The notes beneath the pieces are model-generated. The model was not told the DNA's origin. It saw only the letters and a list, made by a program, of their open reading frames with translations, and did not search any database. Made by a program: the position numbers and the translations under genes. Positions 26,434 through 35,747 of a stretch of DNA of 64,000 bases are shown piece by piece. The stretch is from NCBI GenBank assembly GCA_035504175.1, contig DATJSJ010000144.1:1-64000 (forward strand), written 5' to 3'. Each line of letters starts with the position of its first letter. The stretch's first letter is position 1. The stretch is from DATJSJ01 sp035504175. Its GTDB lineage: Bacteria; Pseudomonadota; Alphaproteobacteria; Acetobacterales; Acetobacteraceae.

Positions 26434-27242
26434 CCCGCCGTGCGATGGAACTGGACGAGTGCGGCGAGCGCGAGATCGAGCTGCACCGCCGCGTCTTCGG
26501 CCTGATACAGCTTGGCATGACCGGACGGCACGCGGAAACGCTCGTCGGCCAGGGTGTCGCCGACATCGAGCAGAGCCGCCACATCGACCCCGCGCGCCGT
26601 ACCGACCGCGAAGGCCGGCGCGGCCTCGTTGTTGACCACCAGGCAGCCCTCGGCGCGAAAGGCGCGCAGGCGAGGGATCGCCTGGCGGAAATGCGCCGTG
26701 ATCGTCCAGTTCGGCCCGGACTTCACCGGCCGCCGTGCGCCCGCTGCGACCGCCAGCAGCGCCGCAGTCAGCCGCTGCGACGGGAAGGCGTAGCGCGCGG
26801 GAGGCAGGTAGTGGCACGATACGCCCTCGTCGCGCAGTGCCCGCGTCGGCACGAACAGGTCATCCACCTGCACGTCCTGGGAAATCGTGCCGGAGCCGCC
26901 GAGGAAGATGACGTGGCGCGCGCCGAGCGCGATCATCTCGTCCAGGCCGCCGGCGGCATAGGACCCTTTCGCGGAGCGTGCGATCACCATCGGCAAGCCC
27001 GCGTGCTCGAAGATCGCGAACGGATGGTCGGCGAGCGTGAAATCGTCGAGCACCGCACCGGTACGTGCGAGGATCAGGTCGATATGCGTCGGAATCACCG
27101 TCTGGATGCCGAGCGCAGGCAGCACCGGGCGCGGCCGGCCGGTGATCGCCTCGCAATAGGCGAACCAGTCCGCCGGATCGAAGGCCGACGGCGCGGAAGT
27201 CGTATCCCACAGCAGCGGGAATTCCGATGGGTCACGGCTCAT
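26430..27242 (-). CDS. Nucleoside phosphorylase-like protein (uridine phosphorylase group)
   Basis: A 270-aa member of the PNP/UDP phosphorylase superfamily: VIPTHIDLILARTGAVL near the N-terminus, HVIFLGGSGTISQDVQVDDL (about 130-150) and DEGVSCHYLPPARYAFP, which resembles uridine phosphorylase-like proteins. These enzymes split N-ribosides with phosphate. It overlaps the permease upstream (ATGA) and the ATPase downstream (ATGA), embedding it in a polyamine-type importer operon. Such placement suggests that the imported compound is a nucleoside-like or N-glycoside molecule, or that the enzyme has another C-N cleavage role. The exact reaction is unknown. Confidence 0.83.
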   Translation of the reverse strand: MSRDPSEFPLLWDTTSAPSAFDPADWFAYCEAITGRPRPVLPALGIQTVIPTHIDLILARTGAVLDDFTLADHPFAIFEHAGLPMVIARSAKGSYAAGGLDEMIALGARHVIFLGGSGTISQDVQVDDLFVPTRALRDEGVSCHYLPPARYAFPSQRLTAALLAVAAGARRPVKSGPNWTITAHFRQAIPRLRAFRAEGCLVVNNEAAPAFAVGTARGVDVAALLDVGDTLADERFRVPSGHAKLYQAEDAAVQLDLALAALVQFHRTAG

Positions 27243-29008
27243 GCGGCCTCCGCAAGGGTGGTGAGCAGGCGCGTCGAGCGGCCACGCCGTGCTGCCAGAG
27301 CGGCGAGCCCGATCAGGCCGAGCGAACCGACCAGCATCAGCACCGCGACGGCATTGAGCGAGGGGGTGAGGCCCGCTCGCATCTGCGAGGCGATCCAGAC
27401 CGGAACCGTGGCATGCACCCCGATCGTGAAATTCGTCACCAGAAGCTCGTCGAGGGAGATCGCCGCGGCCAGGATGCCGGCACCGAGCAGTGCGGGAGTA
27501 AGGATCGGCAGTGTCACGGTACGGAAGGCGCGGCGCGGCGAGGAGCCGAGATCCCGGGCTGCCTCCTCCGCCCGCGGGTCCATCTTCTCCAGCCGCGTGC
27601 GCACCACCAGAACGATGAACGGCGTCACCAGCAGGATGTGCGCGGCAATGGTGGTGCCGACGCCGAGGCGAATGCCGACATGGACGAAGCTGGTCAGCAG
27701 CGCGACGCCGATCACGACGCCGGGCATGGCGATCGGGCCGAGCGCGAGCAGTTCGAGGGGTCGGCGCAGCAGGAAGCGCCGGCGGGCGAGCGCGAGCGCC
27801 GCGGGAACCCCGACCAGCAGCCCGCCGATCACCGTGCATGCGCCGATCAGCAGGCTGGTGCTCAGCACGCGCCCGAAATCGGCACTACGGAACAGCTGGC
27901 CGTACCAGTGCAGCGTCACACCCTGGAACGGAAGGCCGGGGTTGCGGGCGCCGTTGAAGGAGAAAACGATGACGGTGAGCAGCGGGCTGAACAGGAACAG
28001 CAGCGCCAGGACCGTCACCGCCTGCGTGATCGGCAGGCCGGGCAATCGCACCGGCGCCGGCGTGCCGCGCGGCGCCCGGCGCGGCGCATGCAGCAACGCG
28101 AGGCGCAACAGCTTCTCGAGCAGCAGAAGGCCGCCGAGCACGACGGCAAATCCGACCACCATGCTGACCGCGAGTGCCGCCCCGAGTGGATAATTGCTGG
28201 CCCCGCCGAACTGGTCGGCGATCACCGCCCCGATCATCTGGCCGTTCAGGCCGCCGACCATCTGCGGCGCGACGTAGTCGGCGGAGGCGAGGATGAAGGA
28301 AAAGGCAAACGCGATCCGGATGCCGCGCATTGACAGCGGCAGGGTCACGCGCACGAAGGTCCGCAGCGGCGCTTCGCCGAGATCGCGCGACGCCTCGACC
28401 AGCCGCCGGTCGATTCCCTGCAGGCTGGCGAACATCGGCAGCACGGCGATCGGCAGGTAGACATAGACCAGCGTTATGATGATCGCGAAGTAGCCGTACA
28501 GCAGGAAGCCCAGCGGCTCCCGGATCAGCCCGGCGGCGATCAGCGCCTGGTTGATCAGGCCATTGGTGCCGAGAATGGTGGTCAGGGCGTATAGCCGGAC
28601 AATGTAGCTCGAGAGCAGCGAGGCCATCACCAGCACCAGAACGCGCGGTCCCCACACGCCGAGCTGGAAGACAATGGTATAGGCCATCGCGTAGCCCACC
28701 ACGACGATGACGCAGGCGACGACCAGCGAGACGCCCAGCGTCTTGAGCAGGATCGTGGAGTAGAGCGCGGTGGACAGGATGAGACGGTAGTTGCGCACGG
28801 TGAGTACCTCGATCACCGTGAAGAAGCCCGGCTCGAAGAAGCTGTAGACGACCAGCAGCGCGATCGGTGCGAGCAGCATGGCGGCGAAGAACAGGACGAG
28901 CGGCAGCGCGCCGACCGGCAGGACGGTATCGAGGACCCGGGCTCCGGGCAGTGCGCGCCGACGAAACGTCCCGTCTCGCGGTGCCGCGCCGGAGATGCCT
29001 GCCGTCAA
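27239..29008 (-). CDS. Fused PotB-PotC-type ABC transporter permease
   Basis: A single frame of about 589 aa joins two binding-protein-dependent permease domains with roughly twelve hydrophobic segments. Each half has its own cytoplasmic EAA loop: EASRDLGEAPLRTFVRVTLP in the first and EAARDLGSSPRRAFRTVTLP in the second. Half one covers about residues 30-300, half two about 320-580. Normally polyamine-type importers encode these separately. A TTG start at 29008 overlaps the binding-protein stop (TTGA) and lies 11 bases after GGAGGAG; an ATG at 29041 is the alternative. It works with the upstream binding protein and the downstream PotA-like ATPase. Confidence 0.87.
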   Translation of the reverse strand: MTAGISGAAPRDGTFRRRALPGARVLDTVLPVGALPLVLFFAAMLLAPIALLVVYSFFEPGFFTVIEVLTVRNYRLILSTALYSTILLKTLGVSLVVACVIVVVGYAMAYTIVFQLGVWGPRVLVLVMASLLSSYIVRLYALTTILGTNGLINQALIAAGLIREPLGFLLYGYFAIIITLVYVYLPIAVLPMFASLQGIDRRLVEASRDLGEAPLRTFVRVTLPLSMRGIRIAFAFSFILASADYVAPQMVGGLNGQMIGAVIADQFGGASNYPLGAALAVSMVVGFAVVLGGLLLLEKLLRLALLHAPRRAPRGTPAPVRLPGLPITQAVTVLALLFLFSPLLTVIVFSFNGARNPGLPFQGVTLHWYGQLFRSADFGRVLSTSLLIGACTVIGGLLVGVPAALALARRRFLLRRPLELLALGPIAMPGVVIGVALLTSFVHVGIRLGVGTTIAAHILLVTPFIVLVVRTRLEKMDPRAEEAARDLGSSPRRAFRTVTLPILTPALLGAGILAAAISLDELLVTNFTIGVHATVPVWIASQMRAGLTPSLNAVAVLMLVGSLGLIGLAALAARRGRSTRLLTTLAEAA

Positions 29009-30114
29009 GCCGCCTTGAACTCCTCCCACGCCTGCACCCATTCCTGGAACGGCACGTCCGGCCCGCCGGTTTCCACCGTCACCCCGGGCATCAACGGCGC
29101 GTTCTTCAGCACCGCTTCACTCGACGTGTATTGCAGCTCCTTGGGCAGGGCAGAAATCGCCGCGTCGTTGACCGGGAACGCCAGACTGTGCGCCGTGGTC
29201 AGCTCCTGCGAGGCGGTGGAGAGACACGAGTTGATGAACTTGTAGGCCGCGGGGACGTGCTCGGCGGCCTTAAGGACCATCAGGCAGTCGACGTAACTCC
29301 ATGCGGCGAGCATCGTCGACTTGACCGCGGTGGCGCCCGCCTTGTGGCAGAGGACGATGGAGTCGGAATACTCCGGGAAGCCGACCCAGATGTCACCGCG
29401 CGCGAACAGGGCCGGCTCGTCGCCGTAGTTGTGGATCGTCAGCACCTGCGGGCGAAAGCTCTTCAGCAGCTTGATCGTGGCGTTGAACTGGTCGCGCGTG
29501 AGGTTGTTCGCGTTCTGGTACCCGGCGAACAGCGCGAAGGTGGTGATCACCGCATAGGGATCGTTCGGCAACCCGATCTTCTTCGTCAGCTTCGGACTCA
29601 TCAGATCCTGCAGGGATCGCGGTGCGGACGTCTTGGCGGAGTTGTATTCGAGGTAGCCGTAGCCCCAGTGGAACGGTACCGCGAAGACCTGTCCGTCGCG
29701 CCGGATGACCGACGCGTCGCGGAACAGCGGGGCCACCAGCTTCCAGTCTTCGAGCAGATCCGTCTGCACCGGCACGAGCCTGTCGAGCTTGCGGAGCTGG
29801 TCGATCTCTCCCTGGTAGATGATGACGGCGTCGAACGTCCCGGGCTGGGTCGTCTTGGTGAGAATCTCCTCGTTCGTGGTGTTGTAGGCCCAATGCACCT
29901 GCAGGTCCTTGGGCCAGGAGGCCGGCGTCTCGTAGGTCTGCGCACCGAGGATGTTGACCGGTCCGGACGCCGCCTGCACTTCCGCCAGGGTCAAACCGGC
30001 AGCGCGAGCACGGCCGGCGAGCATGCTCGCGCCAAGCGCACCAAGGCCCGCTTGGAATCCGCGTCGCGTCAGCGCCGCAGCGCCGCCCCCGGCGCCGGTG
30101 TTCTGCCTCGCCAT
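29005..30114 (-). CDS. Polyamine-type (PotD-like) periplasmic substrate-binding protein, Tat signal
   Basis: A 369-aa extracellular solute-binding protein. The N-terminus LTRRGFQAGLGALGASMLAG is a twin-arginine signal, cleaved after RARA. The mature part has FDAVIIYQGEIDQLRKLDRL, VFAVPFHWGYGYLEYN and LPNDPYAVITTFALFAGY, typical of PotD/PotF-like family 1/8 proteins. GGAAGG lies six bases before ATG 30114. It is the first gene of the importer operon and precedes the fused permease with a four-base overlap. The ligand is unknown: spermidine/putrescine-type proteins also bind other cationic or zwitterionic compounds. Confidence 0.88.
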   Translation of the reverse strand: MARQNTGAGGGAAALTRRGFQAGLGALGASMLAGRARAAGLTLAEVQAASGPVNILGAQTYETPASWPKDLQVHWAYNTTNEEILTKTTQPGTFDAVIIYQGEIDQLRKLDRLVPVQTDLLEDWKLVAPLFRDASVIRRDGQVFAVPFHWGYGYLEYNSAKTSAPRSLQDLMSPKLTKKIGLPNDPYAVITTFALFAGYQNANNLTRDQFNATIKLLKSFRPQVLTIHNYGDEPALFARGDIWVGFPEYSDSIVLCHKAGATAVKSTMLAAWSYVDCLMVLKAAEHVPAAYKFINSCLSTASQELTTAHSLAFPVNDAAISALPKELQYTSSEAVLKNAPLMPGVTVETGGPDVPFQEWVQAWEEFKAA

Positions 30115-30179
30115 CTCCTGCCTTCCCCTGCTGGGCCGTTCGCGCGGCACGGCCGCCTCCAAGCCTCGATGTCTTGAGC

Positions 30180-31400
30180 CTAGGGGACGAAGGGCCGCCG
30201 GCTTAGAACGCGCTCCCCTGGGTTTTGAACGTCGGCGACGGGCACCGCGGCGGCGGCGTGTCCGGCCGGGCGGTCGAAGTCGCGCGCTCCCAGCGAATGG
30301 CGCAACTTGGTGGGAAGCAGCCGGTACTCCCGCTTGAAACTCCGCGTCAGATGCGCCGTGTCGGCAAATCCGCAGGCGCAGGCGATCTCGGTGATCGTCA
30401 GGCTGGAGTGCAGCACCAGCCAGCGGGCGCGGCGCAGCCGCATGAGCCGGAACATCCCCGAGGGCGAAAGATTGAAGCAACGCCGGAACGCCCGCTCGAG
30501 TTGCCGGGGCGGCACGCCGACGCGCCGCGCGATGTCGGACACCGACAGCGAGTCGGCGATGCACTGCTCCATCAGCAGCACGGCGGCGCGGACCCGCTCG
30601 TCGTAGATGTTGAAGAACTCGTCGAGCAGCAGGAGCTGGGAGTGCCCGCCGGGCCGCAGCTCATCGACGAGCAGATGCGGCATGATCTTGCGCGCGCGCT
30701 CGCGCCCGCAATGCCGCTCGATCAGATGGCCCGCGAGATCGATCGCCGCGGCGCCGCCCGCACAGGTCACGCGGTCTCCGTCCACCACGTAGAGCTGGTC
30801 GGAGACGGTGCGGATGGCCGGAAAGCGCTCCGCAAAATCCGCGAGATGATAGCCGTGCACGCAGCAACGATGGTCGTCGAGCACGCCGGCCCGCGCCATC
30901 GCGAACACCCCGGTGCAGATGCCGACGATCGGAACGCCGAGACGCGCCGCCTGGCGGAGATGCCGCAACAGGGCAGCATCGTAGTCGAGCCCGTCATCCA
31001 GCAGGCCGCCGACCACGACGACGTAGTCGAAGCCGCGCGGGTCTGCGAAGGTTTCCCAATGCGCCACCGCGGCGCCGCAGCTCGCGGTCACCGGATGACG
31101 GTCGCTGCCCACCAGGGTCCAGGAACAGCGGTTCGGACGGCTGCGGTCACCGATGTCCCCGGCGAGCCGGAGCGCGTCGACGAAGCCGGCGAAAGCCAGC
31201 ATGGTAAAGCGCGGCAGCAGGGTGATGCTGACCCGCAACTGCGGCGGCGTGCCGGTCTGCGCGCCGGCCTCCGACGAGAGCAGCTCGAGAAACCCAGGCC
31301 GGTACTCGTGATCCGCCCGGGTCCGCGCCGCGTCCGGATGGATCCGGTGGGGCAGGTTGGGCGACCGGATCAGCGGATCGCGGCGGGGCCGCGTGTCCAT
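30180..31400 (-). CDS. GlxA-type AraC transcriptional regulator (DJ-1/PfpI domain plus AraC HTH)
   Basis: A 406-aa regulator with an N-terminal class I glutamine amidotransferase-like (DJ-1/PfpI) domain at about residues 60-250, including PIVGICTGVFAMARAG. This is followed by an AraC DNA-binding domain with two helix-turn-helix units (LSVSDIARRVGVPPRQLERA and LTITEIACACGFADTAHLTR). GlxA-type regulators control catabolism of arginine, carnitine or glycine betaine and similar compounds. ATG 31400 follows GGAGG by about eight bases. It lies 65 bases upstream of the importer operon on the same strand and is a plausible regulator of it. The N-terminal 50 residues are a basic extension. Confidence 0.88.
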   Translation of the reverse strand: MDTRPRRDPLIRSPNLPHRIHPDAARTRADHEYRPGFLELLSSEAGAQTGTPPQLRVSITLLPRFTMLAFAGFVDALRLAGDIGDRSRPNRCSWTLVGSDRHPVTASCGAAVAHWETFADPRGFDYVVVVGGLLDDGLDYDAALLRHLRQAARLGVPIVGICTGVFAMARAGVLDDHRCCVHGYHLADFAERFPAIRTVSDQLYVVDGDRVTCAGGAAAIDLAGHLIERHCGRERARKIMPHLLVDELRPGGHSQLLLLDEFFNIYDERVRAAVLLMEQCIADSLSVSDIARRVGVPPRQLERAFRRCFNLSPSGMFRLMRLRRARWLVLHSSLTITEIACACGFADTAHLTRSFKREYRLLPTKLRHSLGARDFDRPAGHAAAAVPVADVQNPGERVLSRRPFVP

Positions 31401-31498
31401 CGCACGATCCTCCGGCGAGGGCGTGTCGCATCGCGCCCCGGCTCGCCAGCCGCAGTGTGCTTGACCGTCTCCCGCGTTGCAAGACAAACGCGACGCGG

Positions 31499-32623
31499 CT
31501 AGGACGCGAGGTGGTCGAGGAGAAGCGCCACGCTACGGCCCGCGGCCTCGACATGCGGGAGATGGCCGCATCCGTCGAACACATGCAGCCGCCTGCCGAG
31601 CCGCTCCGCGAGCCCGGGCGGCATCGGCACGATCGCGTCCTGGGCGCCCCAGAGAACGAGCAGGCGCAGCCCGTCCGCCCAGACCGGGATCGGCGCCGCC
31701 GGCGCGGCGGACGCTGCGATATGGTCGGCGATCCGGCGCAACGCGGCGCTCGCGGCTTCGTCACGCAGCAGGTGCAACGCCTCGCTCACCATTTCGCGTC
31801 CGACCAGCTCGGGCGACGCAAACAATTGTTCCAGCACCGGCCGCATGTCGCGCTTTCGCCGGGCGGCAAGGAAGCTCGCGATGTAGCCGGCGTTGACCGA
31901 TCCCCCGAGGCCGACGGGCGCGAGCAGCGCGACCGCGCCGACCTCGCGGCCGCCGCGGCGGACCAGCGCACCGGCCAGCTCCGCGCCGTAGCTGTGAGCA
32001 ACCAGATGCACGCGTTCCAGCCCGAGCGCGCGCATCGCCTCGTCGAGCCGGCCGGCCAGTGCCTCGGCGCTGCCGTCGCCGACGTCGCGCGTTGACTGGC
32101 CGTGGCCCGGCAGGTCGAAGGCAACGGCCCGACTGTGCGCGGCGAGTGCGGGTTGCACCAGCGTCCAGCTGCGATGGTCGCCGCCCCAGCCATGCAGCAA
32201 CACCACCGCCTCGGACCGGCCGGCCTCGCCCGCGTCGAGACAGGCGATCTCGCCGGCCGCGGTCGGCACGCGTCGCACGATCTCGCGCTCCTCGCGCGCG
32301 GTCGATCCCGTCCCGACCGTCTCGGCCGCCAGCGCCGCCTCGATCGCCGCCGCCTCCGTGCCCGGCTCGGCGAGCACCGCGATCGGGCGGCCCACGGCCA
32401 CCACGTCGCCCGGCGCGGCGAGCAGCCGCGCCACGATTCCCGCCTCCGGCGCCTCGAACTCGTTGGTGATCTTGGCGGTCTCGATATCGCAGAGCGGGGC
32501 GCCGGCTGCCACAACCTCGCCGATCGCGACGTGCCACTCCCGCACCGTGCCCTCCTGCATCGCCAGGCCCCATTTGGGCATCTGCACGATCCGCACGCGC
32601 GGCGGCCCGCTCACGCGCGGCAC
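31499..32623 (-). CDS. Dihydrolipoamide acyltransferase-like E2: lipoyl domain fused to alpha/beta hydrolase (AcoC-like)
   Basis: A 374-aa protein with an N-terminal lipoyl domain (residues 10-85, lipoylated Lys51 in CDIETAKITNEF). The C-terminal half is an alpha/beta hydrolase (VVLLHGWGGDHRSW, nucleophile in VAHSYGAELAG, His in CGHLPHVE) rather than a CoA acyltransferase with an HxxxD motif. This is the architecture known for acetoin-cleaving AcoC proteins. It should carry the acyl group from the TPP-dependent E1 encoded immediately upstream. GTG 32623 abuts the E1 beta stop. No E3 dihydrolipoamide dehydrogenase gene is present nearby. Confidence 0.88.
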   Translation of the reverse strand: MPRVSGPPRVRIVQMPKWGLAMQEGTVREWHVAIGEVVAAGAPLCDIETAKITNEFEAPEAGIVARLLAAPGDVVAVGRPIAVLAEPGTEAAAIEAALAAETVGTGSTAREEREIVRRVPTAAGEIACLDAGEAGRSEAVVLLHGWGGDHRSWTLVQPALAAHSRAVAFDLPGHGQSTRDVGDGSAEALAGRLDEAMRALGLERVHLVAHSYGAELAGALVRRGGREVGAVALLAPVGLGGSVNAGYIASFLAARRKRDMRPVLEQLFASPELVGREMVSEALHLLRDEAASAALRRIADHIAASAAPAAPIPVWADGLRLLVLWGAQDAIVPMPPGLAERLGRRLHVFDGCGHLPHVEAAGRSVALLLDHLAS

Positions 32624-33589
32624 TCAGCTCAGGCGCCGCACCGCCTGCGCGATGCGGTCGGCGCCAGGCAACACGTAGCTCTCCAGCTTCGGGGCAAACG
32701 GCACGGGCGTGTCGAGGCCGCAGACCCGTGCCACCGGATTGTCGAGCTCGCGGAAGGCGCGCTCGGTGACGCGGGCCGCGATCTCCGCGCCGAACCCGCC
32801 ACGACGCGGCGCCTGGTGCACCACGACGAGATTGTTCGTCCGCCATACCGACCCGAGCACCGCGGGCTCGTCCCATGGTACCAGCGAGAGCAGGTCGATC
32901 ACCTCACAGTCGATGCGTTCATCCGCCAGCCGTTCCGCGGCGGCGAGGCATTCCGGGACCGTGCGCCCCCAGGTCACGATCGTCACATCCTCGCCGCGCC
33001 GCTTGATGTCGGCGGCGCCGAGAGCGCGGACCTCGTGCGTCTCGGGCACGTCGTCCGCGACTTCGTACAGGCTGAGCGGCTCCAGCACGATGACAGGGTT
33101 GTCGTCGGCGATCGCGTCGCGCAGCACGGCGCGGATATCGCGCGGCGTCGCCGCAGTCGCGACCTTGAGTCCCGGAACGTGGGTGAACCAGGCCTCCAGC
33201 GACTGCGAATGCTGTGCCGCCGCGTTCAGGTAGCCGCCGACGCCGCAGCGGATGGTAAGCGGCACGCGCGCTTTGCCGCCGAACATGTACCGCATCTTTG
33301 CGGCCTGGTTCACCACCTGGTCCATCCCGATGGCAATGAAGTCCATGTGCATGATCTCGGCCACCGGCCGCATCCCTGACATGGCGGCACCGACGGAGAA
33401 GCCGACGATGGCGCTCTCCGAGATCGGGGTATCGCGCACCCGCGCGGCACCGAAGCGGTCCCGCAGGCTCTGCGTTGCCCCGTAGGCACCCCCGTAGCCA
33501 ACATCCTCGCCCAGGCAGAACACGGCGGCGTCCGCCGCCATTGCCTCTTCCAGCGCGCGCGTGATCGCCTTGGAGTAGCTGAGTCTCAC
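32624..33589 (-). CDS. Acetoin/2-oxo-acid dehydrogenase E1 component, beta subunit
   Basis: A 321-aa transketolase-like E1 beta: N-terminal YSKAITRALEEAMAADAAVF, CLGEDVGYGGAYGATQSL, FTHVPGLKVATAATPRD and the C-terminal transketolase domain (VTERAFRELDNPVARVCGLD). It forms the alpha2beta2 TPP enzyme with the upstream alpha subunit, cleaving acetoin or a related acyloin or 2-oxo acid. A GTG start at 33589 overlaps the alpha stop (GTGA). Confidence 0.9.
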   Translation of the reverse strand: MRLSYSKAITRALEEAMAADAAVFCLGEDVGYGGAYGATQSLRDRFGAARVRDTPISESAIVGFSVGAAMSGMRPVAEIMHMDFIAIGMDQVVNQAAKMRYMFGGKARVPLTIRCGVGGYLNAAAQHSQSLEAWFTHVPGLKVATAATPRDIRAVLRDAIADDNPVIVLEPLSLYEVADDVPETHEVRALGAADIKRRGEDVTIVTWGRTVPECLAAAERLADERIDCEVIDLLSLVPWDEPAVLGSVWRTNNLVVVHQAPRRGGFGAEIAARVTERAFRELDNPVARVCGLDTPVPFAPKLESYVLPGADRIAQAVRRLS

Positions 33590-34590
33590 GGCCAGTCCTC
33601 CACGGCCAGGTCGGTATAGACGTCCGTGAGCGCCGAGACCGGATCAGGTTCCGGCGTGGTGCGGGCGAACTCGACGGCCTCTGCCACCTCGAGGCGGACC
33701 CTTTCCCAGATGGCACCGAGCGAGCCATCGTCCGCGAGGCCACGCTCGCGCAGCCGTCGCTCGGTGAGCAGCAGCGGGTCGCGTTGCTTCCATGCGTCGA
33801 CCTCGGCCTGGGTCCGGTACGGCTGCGGGTCGCCTTCGTAGTGGCCGCGCCACCGGTAGGTGACGCATTCCAACAAGGTCGGGCCTTCGCCTTGCCTGGC
33901 GCGCGCGACGGCACGCGCCGCCGCCTCCCGCACCTGCTCGACGTCGTTGCCGTCCACGGTCTCGCCCGGCATCCCGTAGGCGCCGGCCCGCTCGGCGATA
34001 TGCGCGATCTTCTGATGCTCGGAGACACGGATGAAATCGGCAAACCCGTTGTTCTCGACGACGAACACGACCGGAAGCCCCCAGACGGCCGCCAGGTTCA
34101 GCGTCTCATGGAACGGACCGATATCGGTCGCGCCATCGCCCATGAAGGCAACCGCAACCTGGTCGGAGCCGCGAAGCTGAGCCGCCAGCGCGGCCCCTGC
34201 CGCAATCGGCACGCCGCCGCCCACGATCCCGTTCGCGCCATAGATGCCGATCGCGAGATCGGCAACATGCATCGAGCCGCCCTTGCCCTTGCAGGTGCCC
34301 TCGGCCTTTCCGTACAGCTCGGCGAAGAAGTGCCGGAGGTCTCCGCCTTTGGCGATGATATGGCCATGGCCACGATGCGTGGAGGTCACGATGTCCGAGC
34401 CGCGGAGCGCCTGGCAGACGCCCACGGCGATCGCCTCCTCGCCGATATAGGAATGGATGAAGCCCGGCATTTCCGCCTGTTCGAACAGCCGCAGCAGCGT
34501 CGTCTCGGCGTCGCGGATCAGCGCCATCCGCTCGTACATCGCGATCAACTGACCCGCGTTGTCGCCTTCAGCGTCGTGCGATCCGCTCAT
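33586..34590 (-). CDS. Acetoin/2-oxo-acid dehydrogenase E1 component, alpha subunit
   Basis: A 334-aa TPP-dependent E1 alpha. The TPP motif runs from GDGATDIGPFHETLNLAAVW to VVFVVENN, and the STHRGHGHIIAKGGD and GKGGSMH segments are conserved. It decarboxylates or cleaves the substrate and passes the acyl to the lipoyl E2. Start ATG 34590 overlaps the M20 gene stop, and its own stop overlaps E1 beta. The absence of long N-terminal extensions and the hydrolase-type E2 both favour an acetoin-type rather than pyruvate dehydrogenase system. Confidence 0.9.
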   Translation of the reverse strand: MSGSHDAEGDNAGQLIAMYERMALIRDAETTLLRLFEQAEMPGFIHSYIGEEAIAVGVCQALRGSDIVTSTHRGHGHIIAKGGDLRHFFAELYGKAEGTCKGKGGSMHVADLAIGIYGANGIVGGGVPIAAGAALAAQLRGSDQVAVAFMGDGATDIGPFHETLNLAAVWGLPVVFVVENNGFADFIRVSEHQKIAHIAERAGAYGMPGETVDGNDVEQVREAAARAVARARQGEGPTLLECVTYRWRGHYEGDPQPYRTQAEVDAWKQRDPLLLTERRLRERGLADDGSLGAIWERVRLEVAEAVEFARTTPEPDPVSALTDVYTDLAVEDWP

Positions 34591-35747
34591 TCGGGCATCC
34601 CCGCCATGCGCAGTGCAATGCCGCGATAGATCGCCGCCGCGGCGCGGAGCTCGTCAACCGCGACGGATTCGTCCGCGGTATGAGCGTCAGCCTCCGCGCC
34701 CGGGCCGAGACCGATGGTCGGGATGCCGCGCCGCCCGGCGGTCTCCGACCCGTTGGTGCAGAAGGAATAGACGCTGTAGGAAACCGGTCGGCCGATCTCG
34801 GCCAGGCTTTCCGCCGCGGCGCGCGCCAGCGGCATGTCGCGGTCGAACAGCCAGGCGCCGAGATAGCGTGGGCCGTTCAGCGTGCGCCCGGTATACGTTC
34901 GCACCGGCGCGTCGGAGACGCGCACGACGAACGCTCGGGGATCGACCCCGGCCAGCCGCTCCTGCAGCGCCGCGATGACGGCATCGCAGGTTTCACCCGC
35001 CAGCGTCCTTCGGTCGAAGCGGATGGCAACGTGAGGCGGGATGGAGGAGATCGATGGGTAGGGATCGGAGACGATATCGGTCGGTACCATGATGGCCTTG
35101 CCAAGCGCGTCGTCGACCGGCAATGCCATCGCGGCAATCTCCTCCAGCGCTTTTGCTGCAAGCAGGATGGGGTTCCGGCCGCGTTCGGGATAGGCGGCAT
35201 GGGCCGGGACGCCGTTCACGTCCAGCATGATCTCGATCCGGCCGCGCTGACCGTGCTTGATGCTCAGCGATGACGGTTCGCAGATCACCACCATTTCCGG
35301 CCGCAGCGTATCAAGCAGCGGGCCGAGAGCCAATCCCTCGATGGTTTCCTCCAGCACCGAGGCGGTGACGGCGACGGGCCGCGTAAGGCGCCCGGTGTGC
35401 GCCGCCGCCGCGACGCCGCAGATCGCCGCGCCAAGTGCCCCTTTCATATCGGCCGCGCCGCGCCCGAACAGCCTTCCGTCCCGGATCTCCGCGGCGAAGG
35501 GCTGCACCGTCCAGTCGCCCATCGCCGGCACGACGTCCATGTGTGCGTCGAATAGCAGTGCCACGCGGTCGTTCGGCGGTCCCGCGAGACCCATGACGTT
35601 GCCCAGCTCGTCCCGCCGGACCTCGCGGTAGCCGAGGCCGGTCATCGCTGCCTCCACGAGATCCGCGACCCGGCCCTCGTCGCCCGACATCGCGTCGATC
35701 CGGATCAGCTCCTGGCTCAGAACCACGGGATCCCACTCAACCCTCAC
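34587..35747 (-). CDS. M20-family metallohydrolase (ArgE/DapE/carboxypeptidase G2 type)
   Basis: A 386-aa dizinc hydrolase. Metal ligands are visible as FDAHMDVVPA (His), GRGAADMKGALGAA (bridging Asp), SVLEETIEG (catalytic Glu and ligand Glu), VICEPSS (Glu) and DAHTADESVAVDEL (His). A lid dimerisation domain lies at about residues 180-295. It removes an N-acyl or carboxyl-linked group from an amino-acid-like substrate. GTG start at 35747, overlapping the enolase-superfamily gene by 11 bases. Its place between an enolase-superfamily enzyme and an acyloin dehydrogenase suggests one multi-step catabolic pathway. Confidence 0.88.
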   Translation of the reverse strand: MRVEWDPVVLSQELIRIDAMSGDEGRVADLVEAAMTGLGYREVRRDELGNVMGLAGPPNDRVALLFDAHMDVVPAMGDWTVQPFAAEIRDGRLFGRGAADMKGALGAAICGVAAAAHTGRLTRPVAVTASVLEETIEGLALGPLLDTLRPEMVVICEPSSLSIKHGQRGRIEIMLDVNGVPAHAAYPERGRNPILLAAKALEEIAAMALPVDDALGKAIMVPTDIVSDPYPSISSIPPHVAIRFDRRTLAGETCDAVIAALQERLAGVDPRAFVVRVSDAPVRTYTGRTLNGPRYLGAWLFDRDMPLARAAAESLAEIGRPVSYSVYSFCTNGSETAGRRGIPTIGLGPGAEADAHTADESVAVDELRAAAAIYRGIALRMAGMPE

